In this document: positions 29,347 to 37,892 of the stretch, in pieces
Numbering within the stretch: position 1 is the stretch's first letter
How the letters are laid out: the number at the start of each line of letters is the position of its first letter
Assembly (NCBI GenBank): GCA_024697595.1
Contig: JAILFK010000070.1
Span: forward strand, 1-64,000
Direction: 5' to 3'
Length of the DNA stretch: 64,000 bases
DNA from: Lachnospiraceae bacterium
Lineage (GTDB): Bacteria; Bacillota; Clostridia; Lachnospirales; Lachnospiraceae
Notes under the pieces: model-generated
What the model was told of the DNA's origin: nothing
What the model saw: only the letters and a program-made list of their open reading frames with translations
Database searches by the model: none
Translations under genes and position numbers: made by a program

Positions 29347-30403
29347 GATCATATTGGACTGCACCTGCAGCCTGTTGTTTGTGTTCGTCCTCCATAGCTG
29401 CGTAGTAATTTACGGTTGTATTTACATTTTCATGTCCTAACACGTCTGCTACAAGGCGAATGTCACCAGTTTCTCTATATAAAGCTGTACCATAGGTACT
29501 TCTAAGCTTATGAGGCGTTATTTTCTTGTTTGGAACAATGATTTTAGCATATTTTTTAACCAATCCTTCAACGGAATCTACGCTTATTCTTTTGCCTTGT
29601 AATGAATAGAATAGCGCATCTTGATGCTGCTCATAAGGTTTTATAAGTTTTCTTTCATTTTCCACATAATCAGATAATACATGATTAATATGATTATCAA
29701 AGTATAAAATATCCTGACCGCCACCTTTTCTGACGATTGTCATGGTATTTGCATTAAAATCTATGTCATTTAAATCTAAACCACAGCATTCTGATACACG
29801 AATACCTGTACCAAGCATTAATGTCAATATGGCTAAATCGCGTTTTTGTGTTTTTTTACAGTAATTGCGTTGATGATCACTCATATAGGCCGTTCCAGCC
29901 TCAATTGCGTTTAATAAGGCGACAACCTCGTCATTGGTCATTCTTACAATATTTTTATCCTTTTTTAGTTTTGGTAGTTCCACCAAAGCTGTTGGATCTT
30001 CAGACAAATTTTTATGCATTAAATGATATTTAAACATGCCTCTCAAAGGTGACATTTTACGAGCTATGGCACGTTTACCGTTTTCATGGAATTCTCCATC
30101 AGGATTAACATTTAACTCTAAATAACGCTGAAATTCAACAATATCCTTGGAATCTATCTGTGAAAGTACTTTTAAATCGATTTCTTTGATATCTTTATCA
30201 CGTAATGATGGATTTTTTTCCTTTAAAAAGCGAAAAAATGTAAGCAGATCATATGAATAGGATATTAAAGTTGATGCTTGGGTTACAAGTTCTTTACTAT
30301 AAATATAATCAGCAGCAACATCAGGTAACTGATCAATTAGTTCTCGTAATTTGATTTTTTGATTTCTTGTTTTGTTTTTATAATACTCAGAATCTTTTCC
30401 CAT
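29327..30403 (-). CDS. Tyrosine recombinase (XerC/XerD-like)
   Basis: A 358-residue site-specific recombinase with an N-terminal SAM-like DNA-binding domain and a C-terminal catalytic domain. Catalytic residues are visible: Arg in TGIRVSE near 201, Lys in RKGGG, His and Arg in HKLRS near 298-301, His in LGHEN near 323 and Tyr in TVNYYA near 332. It is longer than typical XerC/XerD (about 300). There is no excisionase, phage gene or tRNA nearby, so a housekeeping role is more likely than an integrase role. I see no dif-like site in the flanks. Confidence 0.85.
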   Translation of the reverse strand: MGKDSEYYKNKTRNQKIKLRELIDQLPDVAADYIYSKELVTQASTLISYSYDLLTFFRFLKEKNPSLRDKDIKEIDLKVLSQIDSKDIVEFQRYLELNVNPDGEFHENGKRAIARKMSPLRGMFKYHLMHKNLSEDPTALVELPKLKKDKNIVRMTNDEVVALLNAIEAGTAYMSDHQRNYCKKTQKRDLAILTLMLGTGIRVSECCGLDLNDIDFNANTMTIVRKGGGQDILYFDNHINHVLSDYVENERKLIKPYEQHQDALFYSLQGKRISVDSVEGLVKKYAKIIVPNKKITPHKLRSTYGTALYRETGDIRLVADVLGHENVNTTVNYYAAMEDEHKQQAAGAVQYDQKNKLK

Positions 30404-30510
30404 AATTTAAGAGAGTTCCTTTCTAAATAATAGATTTAAACAAATAATTATTAAAACAACTAAATTATTAGTCCATTTAAGTGTATTTAAATATTAGGTG
30501 TTATATATAA

Positions 30511-30539
30511 AGTATAGCATTTAAGGGCTTTTTTGACAA
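30511..30539 (-). promoter_or_regulatory. Recombinase promoter
   Basis: On the minus strand TTGTCA (30534-30539), a 17-base spacer and TATACT (30511-30516) form a good sigma-A promoter, with a leader of about 100 bases before the recombinase start. Confidence 0.7.
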
Positions 30540-30586
30540 TAACATTCGGAAAAACTGATATTTATCCGATAGTTGTATATAAGGTT

Positions 30587-30614
30587 AAAAGGCGCTACTC
30601 TACGATGTAGCACC
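30587..30614 (-). terminator. Probable terminator of the acyltransferase gene
   Basis: On the minus strand GGTGCTAC and GTAGCGCC pair (one G-U) over an eight-base loop, followed by TTTT. The stem overlaps the end of the acyltransferase reading frame. Confidence 0.55.
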
Positions 30615-31322
30615 TCCATATTCATCAATTGTATCTATTATTTGTTGTCTAACCATATTGGAAAGTTCAACGGTTTTCATATCCTTATAATCTTCGTAAT
30701 AGATTGCAGGAAGGAAAATAACTTTTGTTGTAACCGGTTTAATGCTAAAAGAATTAAATGGTTTATATGAATCAATTAAAGCAACTGGAACCAATGGAGC
30801 TTTTGCTCGAATAACAGATTTAAAACTTCCTGGCTTAAAGTCCTTTACAACATTTTTATTGTGATCATAGCCACCTTCTGAAAATAAAATAAATTTTTTC
30901 CCTTGTGCAACTTCATCTGTAATCTCATTAATGATTTTAAGATTTTGTCTTATATCGGTTAGATCTAATCTCTTAGCACCAAGTAAATCAACAATTTCAC
31001 GAACAAAAAATGAATAAGACTTTGCTTTATCCATTACAAAGGAACAAGGTTTATCATGACCATATACAATACCTAAAACATCATACTTACCTTGATGATT
31101 AGGGAACATTACATAACCACCCTCTTTAGGTAAATTTTCTTTACCATAAACCTCAGTTGTAATACTACCAGATCTCTTTAAATAATTAATTAATTTCTTT
31201 ACTAATCTATATCGTTCTTCCTCAGTGTACTTATCTTTATTTTTGATCATTTTGCGCATCTGCGGAATAAGATAAGGTGCACGTTTTACATTTTTTAATA
31301 TTACAAATATAAATCTTAACAT
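30600..31322 (-). CDS. plsC: PlsC-like 1-acylglycerol-3-phosphate acyltransferase
   Basis: This family transfers acyl chains to lysophosphatidic acid in phospholipid synthesis. The HxxxxD catalytic motif appears as NHQGKYD near residue 77, and the usual FPEGTR block appears as FSEGGYD near 148. A hydrophobic N-terminus suggests membrane association. At 240 residues it is normal. The altered second block leaves its exact acceptor uncertain, so it may be a PlsC paralogue. Confidence 0.82.
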   Translation of the reverse strand: MLRFIFVILKNVKRAPYLIPQMRKMIKNKDKYTEEERYRLVKKLINYLKRSGSITTEVYGKENLPKEGGYVMFPNHQGKYDVLGIVYGHDKPCSFVMDKAKSYSFFVREIVDLLGAKRLDLTDIRQNLKIINEITDEVAQGKKFILFSEGGYDHNKNVVKDFKPGSFKSVIRAKAPLVPVALIDSYKPFNSFSIKPVTTKVIFLPAIYYEDYKDMKTVELSNMVRQQIIDTIDEYGGATS

Positions 31323-31398
31323 TTTTACTCTCCAAATATTCAGATAGTAAAATTATAATAATAAATAATGATAAATACAATATAAAATAAGCTAATGT

Positions 31399-31746
31399 TT
31401 AGGCTGATTTATAGTATTTTATTGTTATATAATTCCCAGCATGAATATTATCTCCATCTATTTTATTTAGAGCTCTTATCTCTTCTAAATAAGAGTTGAA
31501 ATCTCCGCTCTCTTCAACATAATATTCTTTTGCAATATCAGTAAGAGTATCACCTGGTTGAATTAATACACTATTATAATATTCATTTAATTCATGATCC
31601 TGTTTTGCGCTTCCCACGATAGAAATTGAAAGACATATTCCTAAAGTAATCATTATTGAAGCTATAAGCATAATCTTTCTATTTCCTGATAATTTTCTGT
31701 TCTTTCTTCTAATATGTTTTCTTGTATTTCTAATTGTTTTGCTCAT
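31399..31746 (-). CDS. LysM membrane protein resembling the SOS division inhibitor YneA
   Basis: The 115-residue protein has a very basic N-terminus (KTIRNTRKHIRRKNRK), one membrane segment at about residues 26-46 and an extracytoplasmic LysM domain (VLIQPGDTLTDIAKEYY). This layout and its divergent position beside lexA match YneA, which delays division during the SOS response in Bacillus. Sequence alone cannot prove orthology. A longer frame begins at 31800, but TTGGAGGATAATAAT directly precedes the ATG at 31746. LexA-box-like sites cover its promoter. Confidence 0.8.
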   Translation of the reverse strand: MSKTIRNTRKHIRRKNRKLSGNRKIMLIASIMITLGICLSISIVGSAKQDHELNEYYNSVLIQPGDTLTDIAKEYYVEESGDFNSYLEEIRALNKIDGDNIHAGNYITIKYYKSA

Positions 31747-31770
31747 ATTATTATCCTCCAAAACAAATCC

Positions 31771-31784
31771 CAAACGTATGTTCT
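31771..31784. promoter_or_regulatory. LexA box 1, downstream of the yneA-like promoter
   Basis: CAAACGTATGTTCT resembles the Gram-positive SOS box CGAACNNNNGTTCG, differing at the outer bases. It lies just after the minus-strand -10 of the yneA-like gene. Confidence 0.6.
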
Positions 31785-31790
31785 GAATAC

Positions 31791-31819
31791 AATTTAACAC
31801 CCGAACGAATGTTTGTCAA
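31791..31819 (-). promoter_or_regulatory. Promoter of the yneA-like gene
   Basis: On the minus strand TTGACA (31814-31819), a 17-base spacer and TAAATT (31791-31796). The -35 touches LexA box 2, and box 1 lies just downstream, so bound LexA should block it. Confidence 0.7.
31802..31815. promoter_or_regulatory. LexA box 2, central
   Basis: CGAACGAATGTTTG fits CGAACNNNNGTTYG and is the best of the three sites. It overlaps the -35 of the yneA-like promoter. Confidence 0.82.
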
Positions 31820-31839
31820 TAAAAATCGAACAAAATTTC

Positions 31840-31853
31840 CGAATATATGTTTG
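31840..31853. promoter_or_regulatory. LexA box 3, at the lexA promoter
   Basis: CGAATATATGTTTG fits the SOS box with one change in the left half. It overlaps the -35 of the lexA promoter, consistent with autoregulation. Confidence 0.75.
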
Positions 31854-31878
31854 CTTTTGGTCTTTGCTATGTTATAAT
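31851..31878 (+). promoter_or_regulatory. lexA promoter with extended -10
   Basis: TTGCTT (31851-31856), 16 bases, then TATAAT (31873-31878) preceded by TG at 31870-31871. The -35 overlaps LexA box 3. Confidence 0.78.
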
Positions 31879-31908
31879 TTGTATATATAAAAGCTAGGAG
31901 GTAATCAT

Positions 31909-32523
31909 ATGGGTTACGGAAAGATCACTGAAAAACAGCAGGAAATACTTGATTATATAAAACAGACTATTATTAATAAGGGCTATCCGCCAACTGTTCG
32001 AGAATTGTGCGATGCGGTTAATCTTAAGTCAACATCTTCTATTCATGCACATTTAGAAACATTAGAAAAAAATGGATATATAAGAAGAGATTCTTCGAAA
32101 ACTAGAGCTATAGAAATTGTGGATGATAATTTTAATCTTACTCGCAGAGAAGTTGTCAATGTTCCTATCGTTGGAGAAATTGCAGCTGGACAGCCTATTT
32201 TAGCAGTTCAAAACATAGATAACTACTTCCCTGTCCCATCTGAATATATGCCTAATCAGCAAACTTTTATGCTAAAGGTAAAGGGTGAAAGCATGATAAA
32301 TGCTGGTATATTTGATGGGGATACTCTTATTGTAAAACAGCAAGATACAGCTAGAAATGGTGAGATTGTCGCTGCTTTAGTTGATGATTCTGCCACAGTA
32401 AAGACTTTTTATAAAGAAGATGGACATATTAGACTTCAGCCTGAAAATGATTCGATGGATCCGATTATTGTTCCAGACTGCAAGATTTTAGGTGTTGTAT
32501 TCGGCGTATTTAGATTCTTTTAA
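31909..32523 (+). CDS. lexA: SOS repressor LexA
   Basis: LexA represses DNA-damage genes until RecA-stimulated self-cleavage. The winged-helix domain fills residues 1-70 (TEKQQEILDYIKQ, PPTVRELCDAV, STSSIHAHLETLEK). The Ala-Gly cleavage site is in GEIAAGQP near residue 92. The catalytic Ser is in KGESM near 127 and the Lys in TVKTF near 165. The 204-residue length is standard. Its own promoter carries a LexA box. Confidence 0.98.
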   Translation: MGYGKITEKQQEILDYIKQTIINKGYPPTVRELCDAVNLKSTSSIHAHLETLEKNGYIRRDSSKTRAIEIVDDNFNLTRREVVNVPIVGEIAAGQPILAVQNIDNYFPVPSEYMPNQQTFMLKVKGESMINAGIFDGDTLIVKQQDTARNGEIVAALVDDSATVKTFYKEDGHIRLQPENDSMDPIIVPDCKILGVVFGVFRFF

Positions 32524-32532
32524 CCCAAATAT

Positions 32533-33447
32533 TTATAAAATCTCTAATAAATGTTCAAAATAATAAGGCAATGGAGCGTTAAATTCTACATACTCTCCTG
32601 TAGTTGGATGTATAAAGCCTATAGTTTGAGCATGTAGGGTTTGTCCTTGAAGTTTAAATTGACATTTATTAGGACCATATACTGCATCTCCAAGTAAAGG
32701 GTGACCAAGACTGGCCATATGTACTCTGATTTGATGTGTTCGGCCTGTTTCTAATTTGAATTCCATATAAGTATATTTTTCAAATCTTTTTATAACTTTG
32801 TAATGTGTTATGGCTTCTTTGCCATTTTTCACATTTATAGCCATCTTCTTTCTGTCATTGGGATTTCTGCCGATAGTTGTCTCTATAACACCTTCATCTT
32901 CTTTTATATTCCCTATAACAATGCCTTTATAAATTCTACTTATACTGTGATCTTTTATTTGCTCGGCAATTTTATTGTGGGCATAGTCATTTTTACATAC
33001 AATCAAGGACCCCGTGGTATCCATATCAATTCTATGAACTATTCCTGGTCTAATCTCCCCATTAATACCTGACAAATCATCTTTGCAATGAAACATTATG
33101 GCATTTACCAAAGTGCCACTATAATGCCCTGGCGCAGGATGAACAACCATTCCCTTAGGTTTATTTACAATCAAGATATCTTGATCTTCGTAGATAATAT
33201 CAAGAGGTATATCTTCAGGAACTATTTCAACTTCCACTGGCTCTGGCTCATCACAATAAATCTTATCTCCTGTTTTACATTTATAATTAGATTTAATTAT
33301 TTGGCTATTAACCAATACATTACCATCTTTGATATATTTTTGAATGGTATTTCGTGATTTTTCTGGATACAAATTCGATAGAAACTTATCTATTCTAGTA
33401 CCATCATATTCTTTTTCTACGGTGAAAATATTAGGATTTTGTTTCAC
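32533..33447 (-). CDS. rluD: RluD-like 23S rRNA pseudouridine synthase
   Basis: This 304-residue protein has an N-terminal S4 domain (RIDKFLSNLYPEKSRNTI), the RluA-family catalytic motif VHRIDMDTTGSLIV near residue 135 and GRTHQIRVHMASLGHPLLGD near 240. It lies next to lspA, the usual place of the RluD homologue YlyB in Bacillus. Start is a GTG six bases after AGGAG, overlapping lspA by 17 bases. It converges on lexA with nine bases between. Confidence 0.93.
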   Translation of the reverse strand: MKQNPNIFTVEKEYDGTRIDKFLSNLYPEKSRNTIQKYIKDGNVLVNSQIIKSNYKCKTGDKIYCDEPEPVEVEIVPEDIPLDIIYEDQDILIVNKPKGMVVHPAPGHYSGTLVNAIMFHCKDDLSGINGEIRPGIVHRIDMDTTGSLIVCKNDYAHNKIAEQIKDHSISRIYKGIVIGNIKEDEGVIETTIGRNPNDRKKMAINVKNGKEAITHYKVIKRFEKYTYMEFKLETGRTHQIRVHMASLGHPLLGDAVYGPNKCQFKLQGQTLHAQTIGFIHPTTGEYVEFNAPLPYYFEHLLEIL

Positions 33448-33958
33448 GTTTTGCTCCTACTAAAGTTTTTAAAAATTGATTAAATTTTTCATCATCTACC
33501 TTGAAAATAATAAAGATAAATAAAAATACTATTCCCAGGGTCACGTAGATGTCAGCCACATTAAATATTGGGAAATTAATAAGAGAAAAATATATAAAAT
33601 CGACTACATATTTATATATTAAACGATCAATAAAATTCCCTATTGCCCCAGACAATATAAAAATTAAAATAAAATTTATCTTTGTCCCTAAAACTGTTAC
33701 TGGTAATTTATAAATTATATAAATAATTAGGCCGCAAAGTACAGGCGTGATTATATAGAATAATGCTAATTTATTATTAAAAATAGAAAAAGCCGCCCCA
33801 GTATTTTCAAGATAACGAAGTTGTAATACATCTTTAATTAATATAATATCCTCTTTATTTTGAAGTGCGCCTGTAGCAATAAATTTGCTGATTTGATCAA
33901 CTATAACCAGACCAATCAGACATATTATATCTATAATTAATATCTTTTTCTTTGTCAT
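33431..33958 (-). CDS. lspA: Lipoprotein signal peptidase (SPase II)
   Basis: LspA is the membrane aspartyl protease that cleaves prolipoproteins. Its four transmembrane segments enclose NTGAAFSIF and the two catalytic Asp motifs, GNFIDRL near 112 and FNVADIYV near 137. The 175-residue length is normal. It overlaps aroB by four bases (ATGA) and rluD by 17. Confidence 0.96.
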   Translation of the reverse strand: MTKKKILIIDIICLIGLVIVDQISKFIATGALQNKEDIILIKDVLQLRYLENTGAAFSIFNNKLALFYIITPVLCGLIIYIIYKLPVTVLGTKINFILIFILSGAIGNFIDRLIYKYVVDFIYFSLINFPIFNVADIYVTLGIVFLFIFIIFKVDDEKFNQFLKTLVGAKRETKS

Positions 33959-35043
33959 AATACTTGCTCGATTGCTCCTAGTAAATCTTCATCTGTAAAA
34001 TCAGTATATGAAATCGCTTCGCCAATGGATTTCAGCACTGTAAATTTGACTTTGTTTCCAACCATTTTTTTATCGGACTTAGAAGCTTTTAATATGTCTT
34101 CCGCTTTCATATTCTCAACAGTTGTTGGCAACCCGTACAATTTGATTGTATCTACTATATCCTGATGCTCCTCATCATTGATATATCCTAGCTTTTTAGA
34201 TAAATAAGAGGCGCAAACCATACCTATTGCAACACATTGGCCATGGTATAATTTGAAATCAGAAAGCTTTTCTATTGCGTGGCCTAAGGTGTGGCCAAAG
34301 TTTAAATAAGCTCTAATACTTTTCTCCTTTGGATCTTTTTCCACTACATCTTTTTTTATAAGGCAACTCTCATAGATCATTTCCTCTAAATATTCATTAT
34401 CTAAAGTTAAAATATGATTTACATTTTCTTTTAACCACTTATAATATGAGGCGTTTCTGATCAAGCCATGTTTGATTACCTCTCCCATTCCACATTGGAA
34501 CTGAGATTCTGGCAATGTTTTTAAAGTTGAAGTATTAATATAGACTAACTTTGGCATGTGGAATGCACCAACCATATTTTTATATTGATTGAAATCTACT
34601 CCTGTCTTTCCACCAATACTACTATCAACCTGAGAAAGAAGTGTTGTTGGAACTTGAATGAAGTTTATACCCCTCAAATATGTGGCTGCAGCGTATCCTG
34701 TCATGTCTCCAACCACTCCACCTCCTAATGCCATAAGAGAATCTTGACGATCAAAGTGGTTAATAATTAAAAATTCATATAATTTTTGAATTTCACCCAG
34801 ATTTTTATTGCTTTCACCAGCTGGGATGATAAAAGAAAATACCTGTTCAAAGCATTTTTTTGCATTTTTTATCATCTCATCTAAGTATAATTTTGCCACA
34901 TTTGAATCCGTAACGATGCATACTTTTGACATTTTGAAGCCGTTTATATTTAAAACAGCTTTCTCAAAGTTACTATAATCTTCTTCAATAACAATTTGAT
35001 AGCATGGACTGTTATCATAATTTACAATTATTTTTTTTGACAT
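33955..35043 (-). CDS. aroB: 3-dehydroquinate synthase
   Basis: AroB makes dehydroquinate in the shikimate pathway. The NAD and zinc binding enzyme shows ALGGGVVGDMTGYAAATYLRG near 105, QVPTTLLSQVDSSIGGKTGVD near 130 and the zinc ligands in NFGHTLGHAIE and YHGQCVAIGM. At 362 residues it is of normal length. No other shikimate genes are in the window. Confidence 0.97.
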   Translation of the reverse strand: MSKKIIVNYDNSPCYQIVIEEDYSNFEKAVLNINGFKMSKVCIVTDSNVAKLYLDEMIKNAKKCFEQVFSFIIPAGESNKNLGEIQKLYEFLIINHFDRQDSLMALGGGVVGDMTGYAAATYLRGINFIQVPTTLLSQVDSSIGGKTGVDFNQYKNMVGAFHMPKLVYINTSTLKTLPESQFQCGMGEVIKHGLIRNASYYKWLKENVNHILTLDNEYLEEMIYESCLIKKDVVEKDPKEKSIRAYLNFGHTLGHAIEKLSDFKLYHGQCVAIGMVCASYLSKKLGYINDEEHQDIVDTIKLYGLPTTVENMKAEDILKASKSDKKMVGNKVKFTVLKSIGEAISYTDFTDEDLLGAIEQVL

Positions 35044-35070
35044 AAATTCAAGTCTCCTTATAACAATACA

Positions 35071-35109
35071 AAAATATAGAGCATCAAATTCTATAGAATC
35101 CGATGCTCT
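35071..35109 (-). terminator. Terminator after sepF
   Basis: On the minus strand AGAGCATC pairs with GATGCTCT, extended by ATTC/GAAT past two mismatches, over a four-base loop, and is followed by a T-rich ATATTTTTG. It would end the yggS-sepF transcript before aroB. Confidence 0.75.
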
Positions 35110-35120
35110 TTAAATTAATC

Positions 35121-35669
35121 TTAAAATCCTGTTTGGATACCAGCAAAGTCAAATGCATCTACAATTCCTTGTAAATCTCCTGAAATATCAACTCCTGCAG
35201 GTGTTATTATAAAAATATAATTGCTTATCTTTTGTAAATTTCCATCAATAGCATAACAGCATCCTGAAGTAAAATCGATAATTCTTTGAGCAAGTCCTAA
35301 ATCAATTCCTTCCATATTTAAAATAACTGTTCTATCAGCTAATAATGTCTCTGATATTTCTCTTGCATCTTCAAATGAAGTTGGTTTTATTACACATACT
35401 TCCATAGTTTTTGTTGTCGCCTTTCTAGCGCTCCTCATAGGAGTGATTTTTGGAGTAGATTTAACTGTTGATTGCTTCTCTCTTACAGGAGCTTCATCTT
35501 CATCATCTACATCTTTATTTTTCTTGAATCTTGAGAAAAATGATCCGCCTTCTGAATCATCCTCGTCATCATCATAATAGTCATCATCCTCAAATTCTTC
35601 ATCCTCATCGTAATATTCATCATCGTCGCCTAGATTCATTGCGTCAAGCATTCGATCAAAAATAGCCAT
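35121..35669 (-). CDS. sepF: Cell division protein SepF
   Basis: SepF tethers FtsZ to the membrane and helps build the septum. The N-terminal membrane-binding helix is short (MAIFDRMLDAMNL). Then comes an unusually acidic Asp/Glu/Tyr-rich linker (residues about 15-45), followed by the conserved domain from about 90 to 182 (PTSFEDAREISETL, NMEGIDLGLAQRIIDFTSG, FIITP). In Firmicutes it follows yggS, as here. The strong negative linker may affect membrane or partner binding. Confidence 0.96.
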   Translation of the reverse strand: MAIFDRMLDAMNLGDDDEYYDEDEEFEDDDYYDDDEDDSEGGSFFSRFKKNKDVDDEDEAPVREKQSTVKSTPKITPMRSARKATTKTMEVCVIKPTSFEDAREISETLLADRTVILNMEGIDLGLAQRIIDFTSGCCYAIDGNLQKISNYIFIITPAGVDISGDLQGIVDAFDFAGIQTGF

Positions 35670-35689
35670 TACTTTTCTCCTCTTATAAC

Positions 35690-36382
35690 TTAAATATTAT
35701 AATTTCTTGCTCCGAAAATTCCAGTTCCTACACGAACCATAGTAGCGCCTTCCTCGATTGCTACTTCAAAATCGCCGGACATTCCCATAGATAAAATATC
35801 CATAGATACATTATCTATGTTTTCGCTTGCAATGTCAACAGATAAGTCCTTTATTTTGTGAAAAAACTCTCTATTTTCTTCAGAATCCACAACATATGGT
35901 GCTATAGTCATTAATCCTTTTATGGAGACTGCATCCAATTTCGATATTTGTCGAACTAACTCTTTTGTCTCGTTTTCCGCAACTCCAAATTTACTATCTT
36001 CCTGAGCAATATTTACCTCAATCAATATAGGTACTACCACTCCTTTTTTCTTAGCTTGGTTATTAATTTCTTCAGCTAGTCTGAGACTATCTACAGAATG
36101 AATGAGTTCTACCTTGTCGACGATATATTTAACCTTATTACGCTGTAAATGGCCTATCATATGCCATTTTATATCTGTGGGCATATTTTCTATCTTGTAT
36201 GTTAATTCCTGTACTTTATTCTCACCGAAATCCCTTGTCCCTGCATTGTAGATTTGGTTTAAATCTTCAATTGGTTTTGTCTTACTAACTGCAATTAAAG
36301 TGACTTCAGAAGGATCTCGCCCCACTCTCTTACAGGCCTCATTTACTCGATTTTGTACTTCTTTTAAATTGTCTTCTAACAT
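35690..36382 (-). CDS. yggS: YggS-type pyridoxal-phosphate homeostasis protein
   Basis: YggS/PLPBP proteins bind pyridoxal phosphate and affect amino-acid and vitamin B6 balance. The PLP-binding Lys is in IAVSKTKP near residue 34, and the family segments DFGENKVQE, WHMIGHLQRNKVKYI and the LSMGMSGDFEVAIEEGATMVRVG block are present. The 230-residue length is typical. It directly precedes sepF. Confidence 0.96.
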   Translation of the reverse strand: MLEDNLKEVQNRVNEACKRVGRDPSEVTLIAVSKTKPIEDLNQIYNAGTRDFGENKVQELTYKIENMPTDIKWHMIGHLQRNKVKYIVDKVELIHSVDSLRLAEEINNQAKKKGVVVPILIEVNIAQEDSKFGVAENETKELVRQISKLDAVSIKGLMTIAPYVVDSEENREFFHKIKDLSVDIASENIDNVSMDILSMGMSGDFEVAIEEGATMVRVGTGIFGARNYNI

Positions 36383-36431
36383 TTTTTATGCCTTTCTGTT
36401 AAATCAAAATTATATAAGTAATAATCAAATA

Positions 36432-37826
36432 TTAATTTATAATATCATTTTCAGTTATTTGATCACCATTTAACACAATATGATCATATAGCGATAATCC
36501 GTAGTTTGTACCAACCTTGATAATTGCATAATCAGCATTTTGATATAAAATATCAATCTTTTTAAAAGTAGCATATCCCTTGTTTACGCAATAAACGCCT
36601 TTTAATTTAGCGGAATCTGTACCCACCGTATAATTGTCATTAGAATTTTGTTTTACTAATATAGTACCCTTCTTGATCTCATTAGGATCAACAAATAGAT
36701 AGCCATCCTCCTCGTGATAAATATCTGGATATATCAAGGAATCAGACGTTCCATTTTTTACCATAAAAGCAGGTGCGTTTTTATCGCCACCATTAAATAG
36801 ATATGTTTCAGGTATTTTATAAAAGTTCTTCTCTATAATTGAAGAATTAGGAATTTTATAACCAGCTTTTTCATTTAACAATAATGAAATATTTAAAAAA
36901 CGACTATCAGCATATCTATTTACGCTATCATCGAGATGTAAAATCAAATAATTTACGCCTGCTTTTTCGAGAAATTCAAAGGAAGTCCAAGTGCAAGCAT
37001 CATCCTCTAAAAATTTTATTTCAACATAATTAGAATCTTCATTTTCTAATATTTTTTTAGTTTCATCATCTATAGGAACAACTAATTCCCATTTATCAGA
37101 TGTAATTAATTTATAAACAGGTTGTCCGGTACTAATTATTTCATTTGCTTTTAAATTTTGTATATTTAGATTTGCTTTATCAAGAGAATCAGATGAAAAA
37201 TTATCAATTGTCGTTCCTTCTAAACCGTCCAATTGATATACTACAATTCCTGGTTGCGGTGCTGTATAATATTTAAAAGTTCCAGCAGCTACTGCAGCTT
37301 GTATTGTGGCAGACATAGATTCATCTATTATATTTTTATAATAATTCTGTAGACTTGATTCAATATCATTTTTAAAATTATAGACTTTATTAAAATTGTT
37401 ATTATTATATTCAAATACATACCCGCTAATTTGATTTTGCAACTTAGCCATATCATTATTTGAAATATTTGATAAATCCTGGCTGCTTGTTTCCATTTTA
37501 GATGTTATGGAACCATCTGAATCAATTGAATATACATTGGATTTAACACCTACTTGGTCTAGATTTGCAGAATAATATAATATATGCCCATCAGCTTCAG
37601 CATTTACAACTGTTTCACTTCGTATTGCTAATGCTTGATAAGTATTATTTTTAGACAATGTACCCGCTGTGACTTCATAAATATTTAGATTTTCTCGTGT
37701 CAAATAAGAAAATAAATGAAATAAAACATAGAACATGAAGATACCTAAAATAATAATACCGATATTCAATTGAATCTGTTTATGGAATTTAACTACTTTG
37801 TTATTATTATTTTTTTTAGTTTTCAA
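36432..37826 (-). CDS. HlyD-like membrane-fusion adaptor protein
   Basis: A 464-residue protein with a basic cytoplasmic start, one membrane segment at about residues 20-42 and a large extracytoplasmic part. The pattern (AIRSETVVNAEADGHILYY, then a helical middle and a barrel) resembles HlyD-type adaptors of efflux or secretion systems. No ABC, RND or MFS partner gene lies nearby. Its position beside yggS-sepF and the peptidoglycan genes suggests an envelope or division role, by context only. Start is a TTG six bases after AGGAG. Confidence 0.78.
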   Translation of the reverse strand: MKTKKNNNNKVVKFHKQIQLNIGIIILGIFMFYVLFHLFSYLTRENLNIYEVTAGTLSKNNTYQALAIRSETVVNAEADGHILYYSANLDQVGVKSNVYSIDSDGSITSKMETSSQDLSNISNNDMAKLQNQISGYVFEYNNNNFNKVYNFKNDIESSLQNYYKNIIDESMSATIQAAVAAGTFKYYTAPQPGIVVYQLDGLEGTTIDNFSSDSLDKANLNIQNLKANEIISTGQPVYKLITSDKWELVVPIDDETKKILENEDSNYVEIKFLEDDACTWTSFEFLEKAGVNYLILHLDDSVNRYADSRFLNISLLLNEKAGYKIPNSSIIEKNFYKIPETYLFNGGDKNAPAFMVKNGTSDSLIYPDIYHEEDGYLFVDPNEIKKGTILVKQNSNDNYTVGTDSAKLKGVYCVNKGYATFKKIDILYQNADYAIIKVGTNYGLSLYDHIVLNGDQITENDIIN

Positions 37827-37853
37827 ATTAATCTCCTATGTTTTCAAATTAAT

Positions 37854-37885
37854 ATACATTTCCCATTTATATATGGAAAATGTAT
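37854..37885 (-). terminator. Hairpin between the carboxypeptidase and HlyD-like genes
   Basis: ATACATTTCCCAT (37854-37866) can pair with ATGGAAAATGTAT (37873-37885), with one mismatch, over a six-base loop. No strong T run follows on the minus strand, so it may be a weak terminator or an RNA-stabilising hairpin. Confidence 0.45.
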
Positions 37886-37892
37886 ACATGTT

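Noticed and set aside
29327..30403. Prophage or integrative element marked by the tyrosine recombinase
   Set aside because: No phage, conjugation or excisionase genes, no tRNA and no att-like repeats lie nearby, and the flanks are housekeeping genes.
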